Shown here: positions 27,248 to 35,988 of the stretch, one piece after another | How the letters are laid out: every line of letters begins with the position of its first letter | Numbering within the stretch: position 1 is the first letter of the stretch | NCBI GenBank assembly: GCA_000716465.1 | Contig: JNWL01000030.1 | Location: forward strand, 38,285 to 102,284 | DNA length: 64,000 nucleotides | Source: Streptomyces bikiniensis | Lineage (GTDB): Bacteria > Actinomycetota > Actinomycetes > Streptomycetales > Streptomycetaceae | Direction of reading: 5' to 3' | Program-made: the position numbers and the translations under genes | The notes under the pieces: generated by a model | The model's input: the letters and a program-made list of their open reading frames with translations, nothing else | The model's database searches: none | What the model was told of the DNA's origin: nothing

Positions 27248-27945
27248 GGCCGGGGCTCCCCGGGCGGTTCCAGCTTCACGCCCACCCCGCGCAGGGTGTG
27301 CAGGTAGCGGGGCCGGGCGGCCGTCTCGCCCAGCTTGCGCCGCAGCCACGACAGGTGGACGTCGATGGTCTGGTCGTCGCCGTAGGACTGCTGCCACACC
27401 TCGGCGAGCAGCTCCTTGCGCGGGACGACCACGCCGGGCCGCCCGGCGAGGAAGGCGAGCAGGTCGAACTCGCGCCGGGTCAGGTCCAGGGGCGTGCCGT
27501 CCAGCTCCGCCTGGCGGCGCAGCGGGTCGACGGTGAGCCCGCCGACCCGGATGACCCGGGAGGGCGGGGCCTCGCCGGCGCCGGACCGGGCGCGGCGCAG
27601 GACGGCGGCCATCCGGGCCGAGAGGTGGTCGACCGAGAAGGGCTTCACGAGGTAGTCGTCGGCCCCGGCGTGGAGGAGCCGTACGATCTCGGCCTCGTCG
27701 TCGCGGGCGGTCGCGATGATCACCGGCACGTCGGTGATGCCGCGCAGCATCTTGAGCGCCTCGGACCCGTCCAGATCGGGCAGTCCGAGGTCGAGGATGA
27801 CCACGTCGAAACGGAAATGGGCGACCTCGCGCAACGCCTCAAGTGCCGTGCCGACGCTCCGTACCGTGTGGGACGCCTCGGAGAGCTGCCGGATGAGGGC
27901 GGAGCGCACGAACTGGTCGTCCTCGACCACGAGCACACTTGCCAT
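27244..27945 (-). CDS. OmpR-family response regulator
   Basis: 233 residues: receiver domain (acidic pocket VVEDD, phospho-Asp52 in VVILDLGLPDLDG, Thr/Ala switch IIATARDD, Lys in DDYLVKPF) and a C-terminal winged helix (REFDLLAFLAGRPGVVVPRKELL, then TIDVHLSWLRRKLG). It works with the kinase that follows it in the operon. I use the ATG at 27945, which gives the normal MASVLVVEDD start; the frame is open for 13 more codons upstream. Confidence 0.94.
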   Translation of the reverse strand: MASVLVVEDDQFVRSALIRQLSEASHTVRSVGTALEALREVAHFRFDVVILDLGLPDLDGSEALKMLRGITDVPVIIATARDDEAEIVRLLHAGADDYLVKPFSVDHLSARMAAVLRRARSGAGEAPPSRVIRVGGLTVDPLRRQAELDGTPLDLTRREFDLLAFLAGRPGVVVPRKELLAEVWQQSYGDDQTIDVHLSWLRRKLGETAARPRYLHTLRGVGVKLEPPGEPRP

Positions 27946-28032
27946 GGGCGGCACCGTACGCCATACGGGCCGATCATCCGACAATGTTCACCCCCTGATC
28001 CGGAACAGCCGGGGGTGGTGCAGTATGGGCCG

Positions 28033-28674
28033 GTGCGAAGAGGACTGGTTCACGCCCTGGCCTGGTCACTCGCCACCGGCGCGGCGGTCACCCTGTCCTG
28101 GTGGGGAGTGCACACGGTGCTGTCCGGAACCGTGTACGACCCGCCGCGCGCGCTGCCCGTGCCGCTCTGGGCCGCGGACGGGACGCACGACCCCGACACC
28201 GGTCCGCTGACCTCCTCGACCCGCCACCCCGGGCCCGGCGGGCCGTCCGCGTCCACCGCGCCGGCGACCGGGCCGAGCACCGGCCCGACGCCCTCGGCCA
28301 CCCCGTCCGGAACGCCCTCCGGCACTCCGTCGCGGCGCCCGAGCCGGACGGCGGAGACCCCGGCGGCCCCGCCGCCGCGGACGGACTCCGGCCCGGACGC
28401 GGGCGGAGGCCCGGGGCCGGGCTCCGGCTCGGGTTCCGGTTCCGGTTCGAACGTGAAGAGCTATGCCGTGGACGGCGGCCGGGTCGCCTTCGACCTCGGG
28501 GAGGCCTCGGCCGAACTGGTCTCCGCGACGCCCGCCTCGGGCTGGCAGATGCAGGTGTGGAAGCAGACGACCTGGATCCGGGTGACCTTCACCCGGGACG
28601 GCCGCGAGCTGTCGGTCTTCTGCGTGTGGCACGACACCGCGCCCCGCGTGGAGATCGAGGACCGGGCGGTCTGA
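28033..28674 (+). CDS. Membrane-anchored secreted protein, unknown function
   Basis: 213 residues. An N-terminal membrane segment (LVHALAWSLATGAAVTLSWW, about 5-24) is followed by a long Pro/Ser/Thr/Gly linker (about 45-140, with Gly-Ser dipeptide repeats near the end) and a compact C-terminal domain of about 70 residues (VKSYAVDGGRVAFDLGEASAEL ... FCVWHDTAPRVEIE, by position 145-213). I do not recognise the domain. It is divergent from the two-component genes with 87 bp between, so it could be a target of that system; inference only. The GTG start is chosen for the membrane segment. Confidence 0.75.
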   Translation: MRRGLVHALAWSLATGAAVTLSWWGVHTVLSGTVYDPPRALPVPLWAADGTHDPDTGPLTSSTRHPGPGGPSASTAPATGPSTGPTPSATPSGTPSGTPSRRPSRTAETPAAPPPRTDSGPDAGGGPGPGSGSGSGSGSNVKSYAVDGGRVAFDLGEASAELVSATPASGWQMQVWKQTTWIRVTFTRDGRELSVFCVWHDTAPRVEIEDRAV

Positions 28675-28693
28675 CGCCCCGGCCGGAGGCGGC

Positions 28694-29557
28694 TCAGCGG
28701 AAGACGGACGCGGGCGGGGCCGGTGACGGCTTGGCGCTCGCGTCGGTGACCGGGGCCGCTCCCCCGGCGAAGTCGGCGAGGGCGCGCCCGTGTTCGACCC
28801 GGCCCGGGTGCGGGTCGGTGGCGACCCTGCGGGTCAGCTCGGCGACCGGGAGCTCCCGGTCGGAGGCGACCAGGACCGCGTTGCCGAAGCGGCGGCCGCG
28901 CAGCACGGTCGGGTCGGCGGCCAGGGCCAGTTCGGGGAAGACGGCGGCGGCCGTGGCGATCTGGCCGCGCAGATGGGCCAGCGGCGGGCCGTCGGCCAGG
29001 TTCGCCGCGTAGAGGCCGCCGGGCCGCAGCGCCCGCCGCACCTCGGCGAGGAACTCGGTGCTGGTCAGATGGGCGGGGGTACGGGCTCCGCCGAACACGT
29101 CCGCGACGATCAGGTCCGCCCAGCCGTCCTGGACCTTGGCGAGGCCGGCACGGGCGTCGGTGGAGCGGACCCGTATCCGGGCGCCCGGGTCGAGCGGCAG
29201 TTCCCGGCGGACGAACCGCACCAGGGCCTCGTCCAGCTCCACGACCTGCTGGGTGGAGCGGGGCCGGGTCGCGGCGACGTACCGGGCGAGGGTGAGGGCG
29301 CCGCCGCCGAGGTGCACGGCCTGGAGCGGGCGGTTCGGCGGGGCGGCGAGGTCCGCGACGTGGCCGAGGCGCCGCTGGTACTCGAAGGAGAGGTGCGTCG
29401 GGTCGTCCAGGTCGACGTGCGACTGCGGGGCGCCGTCGAGGAGCAGCGTCCAGGCGCGCGGGCGCTCCCGGTCGGGGACGAGTTCGGCGAGGCCGCCGTC
29501 GACGGTCTCGGAGACGGGGGCCGCTGCCGCCCGGTCGCGCTGCTTGTTCCTGGCCAT
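28694..29557 (-). CDS. Spermidine synthase-like SAM methyltransferase-fold protein
   Basis: 287 residues. The SAM/dcSAM-binding Rossmann core is seen as AVHLGGGALTLARYVA (motif I, near 80), VVELDEALVRF (acidic residue after strand 2, near 107), DARAGLAKV and DLIVADVFGGA (near 145), then LRPGGLYAANLAD. This matches the fused spermidine synthase-like subgroup of Actinobacteria, whose real reaction is mostly unknown; the polyamine-binding residues cannot be confirmed. It is the last gene after a small unknown gene on the same strand, 45 bp apart. Confidence 0.85.
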   Translation of the reverse strand: MARNKQRDRAAAAPVSETVDGGLAELVPDRERPRAWTLLLDGAPQSHVDLDDPTHLSFEYQRRLGHVADLAAPPNRPLQAVHLGGGALTLARYVAATRPRSTQQVVELDEALVRFVRRELPLDPGARIRVRSTDARAGLAKVQDGWADLIVADVFGGARTPAHLTSTEFLAEVRRALRPGGLYAANLADGPPLAHLRGQIATAAAVFPELALAADPTVLRGRRFGNAVLVASDRELPVAELTRRVATDPHPGRVEHGRALADFAGGAAPVTDASAKPSPAPPASVFR

Positions 29558-29602
29558 CGGTCCATTATCGGACGATCGGACCGCGACCCGCGTGTCAGGG
29601 GC

Positions 29603-30052
29603 TCAGCGGCAGCCGTCGGCCGCCTCGATGAGCCGGGCCGCCTCGCCGAGCGCCCGGCGCAGGACGGCGGGGTCGGTGACCGGGTCGGTGTCGCCGGGGG
29701 GGAGCAGCCAGCCGGCCGGGCGGGGGGCGCCGCCGGCGGATTCCGGCAGCTCGGGCAGCTCCGGCAGCTCGGGGAGGCGCAGGCCCCGCCCCGAGGTGCG
29801 CGTACACGCGCTGCCCGGGACGTCCCAGGCGGCGGCGGTGCCGGGCGGCACCAGGAAGCCCAGGGTGTCGCAGGTGCCGTCGTGGACCACCGGGCCGACG
29901 GCGGGGGCGCCGGTGCGGCGCAGGATGTCGACGGCCTCCAGGCCCTGGCGGACGGGCACGGTGACCAGGTCCCAGGCTCCGGCGGCGGACTCCGCGTCGG
30001 CGCCCGGGGCGGGCGCGGGCCGGGCGGCCGACTGTGAACCGATCTCCGACAT
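29603..30052 (-). CDS. Conserved hypothetical, prim-pol-like N-terminal fragment fold
   Basis: 149 residues. Blocks such as GLEAVDILRRTGAPAVGPVV, DTLGFLVPPGTAAAWDVPGS and CTRTSGRGLRLP recall the small proteins related to the N-terminal region of actinobacterial bifunctional DNA primase/polymerase proteins, but catalytic residues are not evident. A LPE tripeptide repeat (about 98-110) sits in the middle. The ATG at 30052 is chosen because it starts the conserved-looking MSEIGSQ; the frame is open to 30106. It is divergent from the TPR regulator. Confidence 0.65.
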   Translation of the reverse strand: MSEIGSQSAARPAPAPGADAESAAGAWDLVTVPVRQGLEAVDILRRTGAPAVGPVVHDGTCDTLGFLVPPGTAAAWDVPGSACTRTSGRGLRLPELPELPELPESAGGAPRPAGWLLPPGDTDPVTDPAVLRRALGEAARLIEAADGCR

Positions 30053-30276
30053 GGGAACCCTCCTCGCTCCATGAGGAGACACGTTCCGTCTCTCCTTACG
30101 GTTCAACGCCCGCGCGCGTCAACGGCTACGGCGGTTTCCCGCCGCAAAGGATGGCAGTTCATGGCAGATCGCAGGCGAGATATCCGATTTGTAGCCAAAC
30201 TCCGCGTAGTCATTCGGTCACAGCGGGTACGTTTCTGCCGCCGGACCACCCGGCAGCACCAGGAGAGGGCTCGGCC

Positions 30277-31575
30277 ATGGCGATGTCACGGGCAGTTCCC
30301 AACCTCGCCTTCCGCAGGCTCCGCGGACAGCAGTCGCCGGCGGAGTTCGCCGCGGCCGTCCGCCGGGCGGCGCGGGAGATCGGCGAACAGGTCGCGTGCG
30401 ACGCCCGCTACATCGGGCGCGTGGAGGCGGGCGAGATCCGCTGCCCCAACTACGCGTACGAGCGGGTCTTCCTGCACATGTTCCCCGGACTCGGCCTCTC
30501 CGACCTGGGCTTCTCCGCGCGGGAGACGGTGCGCGGCCGGCGGCAGACCGTCCCGGCCGGGGCCTCGTCCCCCGCCGCCTCCACGACCCGGAACGATGAG
30601 GAGAGCGACGTGCTGCGTCGCGCATTCATGACGAGCGGCTCCGCCACCCTGGCGGCCGCCTCGCTGGGACTCGGCGGCCCCGCCGTCGCGATCCCCAGCC
30701 CCCGCGGGACCCACCGGATCGGCGAGACCGAGGTGCGGGCCGTCGAGGACGCCGTGCGGCGGATCCGGCTGCTCGACGACCGGCACGGCGCCGACGGGCT
30801 CTACAAGGCGGCCGCCCAGCCGCTCCGTACCGCGTACGCGCTGCTCGACGCCGGGACGGCGGCCCGCCGCTCCACCGAGGACCGGCTGCACGCGGGCGCG
30901 GGCGAACTCTCCCTCTCCGTCGGCTGGCTGGCGCACGACTCGGGCCGGCACGAGGACGCGCGCTCGCACTACGCCGAGGCCCTGGCCACCGCGCGCGTGG
31001 CCGGAAACTCCGGGAACGCGGCCCTGGAGGCGCACGCCTTCTGCAACACCTCGTTCCTGGCCCGGGACACCGGCCGGTACCGGGAGGCGGTCCGGGCGGC
31101 GCAGGCCGGGCGGCGGGCCGCGGAGCCCCTGGGCTCGGCCCGGCTGCTCTCCCTGCTCTCGCTGCGGGAGGCGTGCGGGTGGGCGGCGCTCGGCGACCGG
31201 TCCGCCTGCGAACAGGCCCTCGGCCGCGCCCACGCCTTCTTCGACCGGGGCCCGGCCGACGACGACCCCGAGTGGATGTCCTTCTTCGGGGAGCCGGAGC
31301 GGGAGGCGCAGGAGGCCCAGTGCTGGTCGGTGCTCGGCGACCGGGGCCGGGCCGTCCGCCACGCCCACCGGGCCACGGTCCTGCAGAACCCGCACTTCGC
31401 CCGGAACCTCGCGCTCTACCGCGCCCAGCTCGCCAGGGACCTGGCGCACGCGGGCCGTCCGGACGAGGCGGCGGCGGAGGCGCGGCGGGTGGTGGACTCC
31501 CTCGACGGCATCGCCTCGGCCCGCATCCGCGCACTCCTCGCGGAGACGGGCCGGGCGCTGGCGGTCCTCCGCTGA
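30277..31575 (+). CDS. HTH/TPR-type transcriptional regulator
   Basis: 432 residues. The N-terminal 75 residues are an unusual XRE-like HTH (AREIGEQVACDARYIGRVEAGEIRCPNY region); residues 130 onward form helical TPR-like repeats (GWLAHDSGRHEDARSHYAEAL, GRYREAVRAAQAGRRAAEPLG, and so on). A hydrophobic stretch (FMTSGSATLAAASLGLG, about 112-128) after the HTH looks like a Tat-type signal remnant, common in this NsdA-like family. Such proteins affect differentiation and antibiotic production. The ATG follows AGGAGAGGG by 7 bp. It stands alone. Confidence 0.82.
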   Translation: MAMSRAVPNLAFRRLRGQQSPAEFAAAVRRAAREIGEQVACDARYIGRVEAGEIRCPNYAYERVFLHMFPGLGLSDLGFSARETVRGRRQTVPAGASSPAASTTRNDEESDVLRRAFMTSGSATLAAASLGLGGPAVAIPSPRGTHRIGETEVRAVEDAVRRIRLLDDRHGADGLYKAAAQPLRTAYALLDAGTAARRSTEDRLHAGAGELSLSVGWLAHDSGRHEDARSHYAEALATARVAGNSGNAALEAHAFCNTSFLARDTGRYREAVRAAQAGRRAAEPLGSARLLSLLSLREACGWAALGDRSACEQALGRAHAFFDRGPADDDPEWMSFFGEPEREAQEAQCWSVLGDRGRAVRHAHRATVLQNPHFARNLALYRAQLARDLAHAGRPDEAAAEARRVVDSLDGIASARIRALLAETGRALAVLR

Positions 31576-31584
31576 ACCGAGGGG

Positions 31585-32181
31585 CTACTGCTCCAGGTGC
31601 CCGGTGTCGTTCCAGCGCTCGATCGCCGGGTCGCCGTACGCCCAGCCCAGGACCGAGAGGCTGGTCGGGTCGAGGCGGATGCGGGCGGCGAAGGACACGT
31701 CCTCGCCGAGCCAGCGGGCGCCGATGGAGCGCAGGATGTGCCCGTGGGCGAAGACCAGGACGTCCCGGTCGGCGGAGCGGGCCCACTCCACGACCTCGTC
31801 GGCGCGGTCCGACAACTGGGCCAGGGTCTCGCCGTCCGGGACGCCGTCGCGCCAGATGAACCAGTCGGCCTGCCGCTCCTTGATCTGGGGCGGCGTGAGC
31901 CCTTCGTACGCCCCGTAGTCCCACTCCATCAGGGCGTCCCAGGGCTCGGCCCGGTCGCCGAAGCCGGCGAGGGCGCAGGTCTCGCTCGCCCGGACCAGGG
32001 GGCTGGTGCGCACCTCCGTGCCGGGCAGGCCCCGCCAGGGGTCGCGGTGCAGGCGCTCGCCGAGCAGCTTCGCGCCGCGCCGCCCCTCTTCGAGCAGGGG
32101 TATGTCGGTCCTGCCGGTGTGCCGGCCGAGGAGCGACCACTCGGTCTGGCCGTGCCGGGCGAGCAGGATGCGCGGTGCCAT
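31585..32181 (-). CDS. Histidine phosphatase family protein
   Basis: 198-residue phosphoglycerate-mutase-like acid phosphatase. The catalytic RHG motif is [11 protein letters not shown] (His near 10); a second Arg is in [11 protein letters not shown] and the second catalytic His in [15 protein letters not shown] (near 148). The predicted role is hydrolysis of a small phosphate ester. ATG at 32181 gives the usual short N-terminus; the frame runs upstream for 58 codons without family character. It is convergent with the TPR regulator (10 bp between stops). Confidence 0.9.
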   Translation of the reverse strand: MAPRILLARHGQTEWSLLGRHTGRTDIPLLEEGRRGAKLLGERLHRDPWRGLPGTEVRTSPLVRASETCALAGFGDRAEPWDALMEWDYGAYEGLTPPQIKERQADWFIWRDGVPDGETLAQLSDRADEVVEWARSADRDVLVFAHGHILRSIGARWLGEDVSFAARIRLDPTSLSVLGWAYGDPAIERWNDTGHLEQ

Positions 32182-32342
32182 GGGAAGGCTCTCCAGAGGT
32201 TCGCGGTGCGGACGTGCTCCTTCCATCATCACCCACCCGAATCCGGGGCGACACGCGGGCAACCCCCGGGCGCCGCCCGGCGTCCCCTCCCCCGGGCCGT
32301 ACGCCCGACGGGAGCAAGCCTGACGGGAGGGGGACCTTGTCG

Positions 32343-33203
32343 ATGCGCAAGCCACGCTGGTGGGCCGAGCTGTCGCTGATCGGGGTCGTGTACGCGGCCT
32401 ACACCGGGGGGCGGCTGCTCGTGCGGGGCGACGAGGCCGAGGCCGTCGACCACGGGCTCGCGATCCTGCGCCTGGAGGGGCTGCTGGGGATCGACGCCGA
32501 GCGCCCCCTGAACCGGCTGTTCACGGACGTCCCCGCGCTCGGGATCCCGGCGGACTTCGCGTACGCCTCGCTGCACTACCTGGTCACCCCGGCGGTCCTG
32601 GTGTGGCTGTTCCGGCGGCGGCCCGCGCACTACCGGGCGGCCCGCGCGTGGCTGATGGCCGCCACCCTGCTCGGGCTCGTCGGCTTCACGCTCCTTCCGA
32701 CCTGCCCGCCCCGGCTGCTCGACGCGGCGCACGGATTCACCGACACGATGGCGCACTTCAGCGCGTACGGCTGGTGGGGCGGCGAGGCCAGCGCGCCGCG
32801 CGGGCTCGGCGGGATGACCAACCAGTACGCGGCGATGCCCAGTCTGCACGTGGGGTGGGCGCTGTGGTGCGGGGTGATGCTGTGGCGGTACGGGCGGACT
32901 CCGCTCCCGAAGGCGCTCGGGGTCGCGTATCCGCTGCTCACGACGGTGGTGGTGATGGGCACGGCCAACCACTACCTGCTCGACGCGGTCGCGGGGGCGG
33001 CCGTGATGGGGGCCGGGTTCCTGCTCGCGCCGCACGCGCTGCGGGTGGTGGACCGACTGCGCGCGAGGGCGGGAGCAGGCAGAGGAACGGGGGAAGCCCC
33101 TCCGGTTGTCAGTGGGGGATGCGAGACTTTCGCGGGTGAGCACATCCCCGGACAGCGGTCCGTCGCGACCGCCGCAGACGACACGTCGACACCTGCTCGC
33201 TGA
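32343..33203 (+). CDS. PAP2-superfamily membrane phosphatase (Aur1/Ipt1-like)
   Basis: 286 residues with about six hydrophobic helices. The phosphatase motifs C2 and C3 are visible as [11 protein letters not shown] (PSxH, near 175) and [14 protein letters not shown] (Asn-His-x4-Asp, near 210), as in the PAP2_3/Aur1-like group acting on lipid phosphates. The C-terminal 40 residues are a disordered tail that overlaps the next gene by 68 bases. GGGAGGGGG lies 9 nt before the ATG; the TTG at 32337 is an alternative. It may be coupled to the nuclease gene that follows, but it is probably a separate function. Confidence 0.85.
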   Translation: MRKPRWWAELSLIGVVYAAYTGGRLLVRGDEAEAVDHGLAILRLEGLLGIDAERPLNRLFTDVPALGIPADFAYASLHYLVTPAVLVWLFRRRPAHYRAARAWLMAATLLGLVGFTLLPTCPPRLLDAAHGFTDTMAHFSAYGWWGGEASAPRGLGGMTNQYAAMPSLHVGWALWCGVMLWRYGRTPLPKALGVAYPLLTTVVVMGTANHYLLDAVAGAAVMGAGFLLAPHALRVVDRLRARAGAGRGTGEAPPVVSGGCETFAGEHIPGQRSVATAADDTSTPAR

Positions 33204-34287
33204 GCTGCGCGGACCGGGGGTCCCACCGCGTCCGCTGGACGCGCGGGCGCTCGCGGCGCTCGCCGCCAACCCCGGCTGCCGGCGGCGCGCCCTGCTCGAC
33301 GGCGCGGGGGTCGACAAGTCCGCCCTCGCCGCGAAGCTCGGCTCCCCGGCCCCGTTCGGGCAGTCGCAGTTCGCGATCGTGCGGGGCAACTCCTTCGAGG
33401 CGAAGGTGAAGGCGGACGGCGGCCGCGAACTGCTGCGGCTGCTCGGGGTGGAGGAGCCCGCCGGGGTGTCCGTGCCCGACCTGTCGGCGGCCGGGCCCGA
33501 GGGCCGGGTGGCCCGTACGGCGCTCGCGCTGCGCGAGGCGACCGGGGCCGGCGGGTGGACGCTGCTCGACCACCCGCTGCTCGCCCTGGAGGTGGCGGGG
33601 TCGCCGGTCTACCTGGAGCCGGACGCGGTGGTGGTGCGGCCGGACGGCGGGTGGACGGTGGTCGAGATCAAGTCCTTCCCGACGATCGACGGTTCGGCCG
33701 ACGCGGCGAAGGTCGGCGCGGCGGCCCGTCAGGCCGCCGTGTACGTGCTGGCCCTGGAGCGGGTGGCGGCGGTGACGGAGGGGGCGCGGGTGGCGCACTC
33801 GGTGCTCCTGGTCTGCCCGAAGGACTTCTCGAACGTGCCGACGGCCTCGGTCGTGGACGTGCGCAAGCAGCGGTCGGTGACGCGGCGCCAGCTGGACCGG
33901 CTCACCCGGATCGACGAGATCGCGGCCGCCCTGCCGGAGGGCGTCAGCTTCGACGTGGCGGAGCGCTCTCCGGAGGAGCTGACGGCGTCGGTGGAGTCCG
34001 TGCCCCACCAGTACGCGCCGGAGTGCCTGGCCGCCTGCGAGCTGGCCTTCCACTGCCGGGCGCGCTCGCGGGAGGCGGGCGCGGTGGAGACCCTGGGCCG
34101 TTCGGTACGGGGTGAGCTGGGCGGCCTGACGACGGTCGGCGCGGTCCTGGCGGCGGCGCGCGGCGAGGCGGGCGACCCGGACGACCCGGCGGTGGCGGCC
34201 CTGCGGCGGGCACGGGCGCTGCGCGAGGAGGCGCTGGCCTCGGCGCCCGCCCGCACTCCCCGGGAGGACGTCGAATGCCCCTGCTGA
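33136..34287 (+). CDS. Cas4/RecB-like PD-(D/E)XK nuclease with probable Fe-S cluster
   Basis: 383 residues. The nuclease core is YLEPDAVVVRPDGG then WTVVEIKSFP near residues 155-180 (Asp...Glu-x-Lys), followed by a Gln/Tyr motif-like RQAAVYVLAL. One Cys near the start (NPGCRRRALL, near 43) and three near the end (PECLAACELAFHC, near 296-308) are spaced as in Cas4/AddB/Dna2 nucleases that bind a 4Fe-4S cluster; this reading is mine. The start is uncertain (TTG 33106, GTG 33112 or GTG 33136, the last used). It is first of a three-gene unit with an unknown protein and an SF1 helicase; together they resemble a split Dna2. Confidence 0.78.
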   Translation: MSTSPDSGPSRPPQTTRRHLLAELRGPGVPPRPLDARALAALAANPGCRRRALLDGAGVDKSALAAKLGSPAPFGQSQFAIVRGNSFEAKVKADGGRELLRLLGVEEPAGVSVPDLSAAGPEGRVARTALALREATGAGGWTLLDHPLLALEVAGSPVYLEPDAVVVRPDGGWTVVEIKSFPTIDGSADAAKVGAAARQAAVYVLALERVAAVTEGARVAHSVLLVCPKDFSNVPTASVVDVRKQRSVTRRQLDRLTRIDEIAAALPEGVSFDVAERSPEELTASVESVPHQYAPECLAACELAFHCRARSREAGAVETLGRSVRGELGGLTTVGAVLAAARGEAGDPDDPAVAALRRARALREEALASAPARTPREDVECPC

Positions 34288-34334
34288 CGCCCCTCTCCCG
34301 CACCGCGCCCCGGGAGGGCCTCGCATGTCGCTGA
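34275..34334 (+). other. 19-codon mini-ORF bridging nuclease and middle gene
   Basis: ATG at 34275 follows CGGGAGGACGTCGA, nearly the same as CGGGAGGGCCTCGC in front of the true ATG at 34325. The mini-ORF overlaps the nuclease stop and runs 10 nt into the middle gene, ending at TGA 34332-34334. It could pass ribosomes across the 37-bp gap. Translation is not proven. Confidence 0.4.
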
Positions 34335-35914
34335 TCTCCACACTGGCCCGGATGGAGGCCGTCGAGTCGGGGCGGGCGCAGCCGCTCGCCACCGTGCGGC
34401 ACCGGCGCGTGTCCGAACGGCCGCTGGTCCTGGTGCCGTTGACCACCGCCGGCGAGGCGGGCGCCCCGCTGGGCGCGCTCGTCGGCACCGACCCCGAGGA
34501 GCCCCGGCTCCTGGTGGTGCCCCAGCCCCGCGACCGGGACCTGCGGTTCACGTTCCTCGCGGACCTGGCCGAGGAGGTCCTGCCGTACGTCGACGCGTTC
34601 ACGGACGTCGTCGAGCTGGTGGAAAGGAACGAGACGGACGCCGAGACCGGCAAGAAGGTGCGGGTCGAGGTCGAACTGTGCGCGGACGCGCCGCAGTTGA
34701 TCGTGCCGAGCCGGGCGGGCATCGAGTACGTACGGCTCCTCGGGCGGTCCACGCGGTTCCGGCGGACGGCCGAGCAGGACCCGGAGACGCCGTTCCCCGC
34801 GCCGCCGCGCGTGCCGCTGCTCGGGCGCTGGCTGACGCACTTCGGGGAGCGGGCCCGGGTGCCCGGCTCCTCGCTGCTGCTCGCGGCGACGGACCTGCTC
34901 AACCGGCACTGGGCGACCGGCCAGTCCTCCCTGGAGGACCAGCACCTGGGCGCGCTGCTCGCCTGGATCGACCCGGCGGACGGGGTGCCGGGCCGGGAGG
35001 GGGCGCTGCGGGCCGAGGCGGGCCGGGACGAGCGGGGGCAGCTCTTCTGCCCGCCGGCCGGGCCCGCCACGGACCCGGCCTTCGACAACCGGCTGCTCGC
35101 GCCCGCGATCGAGCGGTACGACCGGGCCCGGCAGGCGTCGGGCGCGGCCGAGGACCCCGAGGCGGCCGAGCGGGCCCTCGGCGAACTCCTCGCGGCCGAG
35201 CGGGAGGTGCGCCGGCTCGTCGTCTCGCAGCTGAAGCCGACGTGGGACGCGGTGTGGCGGGCGATCGGGCTGCTGCGGGAGCTGCCGGAGGGGGCCAGGG
35301 TCGAGGACCGCTGGACCCGGGACCGCTGGTCCTTCACCGCCCACCGGGACCGGGTCGCGGCCGGCGAGCCGCCGCAGCCGCGCCGGGACGACGCGGTGAC
35401 GGCGGCGCAGAAGCTCGCGGCCCGCGAGCAGGCGCAGGGCCAGCTGGAGGCGCAGGAGGCCCTGGACGACCCGCTGGTCCTGGCGGGGCGGCGGCTCGCG
35501 GGCGAGGCGTTCGCGGCGGAGGTGGTGGAGGTGACCATGGCGTGGACGGAGTCGAAGCGGCCCGCGCCCCGGCCGCTGCTCACGGTCCGCACGGACGACC
35601 GGCCGCACCTGGCCGAGCGGGTGAGGGTGTACCGCTCGCTCGAAGGAAAGCCGCAGACGGCGGAGTTCGTGCGGTACGAGGAGGACGGCTCGCTGGTGCT
35701 GCGGGTCCTGGACCGGATGGGCCGGTCCAGGGAGCCGGCGGAGGGGTCGGTGCCGGAGAAGGGCGAGCGGATCGCCTGGACGCTCTTCGAGCACGACCAG
35801 CGGGGCGGGCCGAAGCTGCCGGACCCGGAGGAGACGCCCTGGACGCACGGCGGCCCGCCCCGGGCGGACGCCGTGGAACTGCCGGACCCCGTGACCCCGG
35901 AGGACGTGCTGTGA
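34325..35914 (+). CDS. Unknown large protein between nuclease and helicase
   Basis: 529 residues, soluble, charged, mostly helical in its second half (Ala/Arg/Glu-rich, possible coiled coil near 290-400). The first 100 residues look like beta strands (VRHRRVSERPLVLVPLTTAG). No Walker, nuclease or zinc motif is visible and I recognise no family. ATG at 34325 has GGGAGGG 9 bp upstream. Its position between a Cas4-like nuclease and an SF1 helicase, with coupled junctions on both sides, suggests a structural or specificity subunit of one DNA-processing complex; that is inference. It ends by GTGA overlap with a 25-codon mini-ORF. Confidence 0.75.
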   Translation: MSLISTLARMEAVESGRAQPLATVRHRRVSERPLVLVPLTTAGEAGAPLGALVGTDPEEPRLLVVPQPRDRDLRFTFLADLAEEVLPYVDAFTDVVELVERNETDAETGKKVRVEVELCADAPQLIVPSRAGIEYVRLLGRSTRFRRTAEQDPETPFPAPPRVPLLGRWLTHFGERARVPGSSLLLAATDLLNRHWATGQSSLEDQHLGALLAWIDPADGVPGREGALRAEAGRDERGQLFCPPAGPATDPAFDNRLLAPAIERYDRARQASGAAEDPEAAERALGELLAAEREVRRLVVSQLKPTWDAVWRAIGLLRELPEGARVEDRWTRDRWSFTAHRDRVAAGEPPQPRRDDAVTAAQKLAAREQAQGQLEAQEALDDPLVLAGRRLAGEAFAAEVVEVTMAWTESKRPAPRPLLTVRTDDRPHLAERVRVYRSLEGKPQTAEFVRYEEDGSLVLRVLDRMGRSREPAEGSVPEKGERIAWTLFEHDQRGGPKLPDPEETPWTHGGPPRADAVELPDPVTPEDVL

Positions 35915-35988
35915 GCGTGTTCGCCCCTGTGACCGTGCTCGCCCCTGTGACCGTGTTCGATCCCGTGATGCCCGAGGACGTGCCGTGA
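35911..35988 (+). other. 25-codon mini-ORF bridging middle gene and helicase, with 18-bp repeats
   Basis: It starts at GTG 35911 (overlapping the middle gene stop as GTGA, with GGAGGA 9 bp before) and stops at TGA 35986-35988, overlapping the helicase GTG at 35985 as GTGA. The DNA is three near-copies of an 18-bp unit (GTGACCGTGTTCGCCCCT type at 35911, 35929, 35947), and the helicase itself begins with the same unit at 35985. The end of the mini-ORF (DPVMPEDVP) copies the end of the middle protein (DPVTPEDVL). It looks like a duplicated gene junction. Confidence 0.55.

Noticed and set aside
33136..34287. Reading the nuclease as a CRISPR Cas4
   Set aside because: No cas1/cas2 or array in the window; the helicase partner fits a Dna2-like arrangement better.
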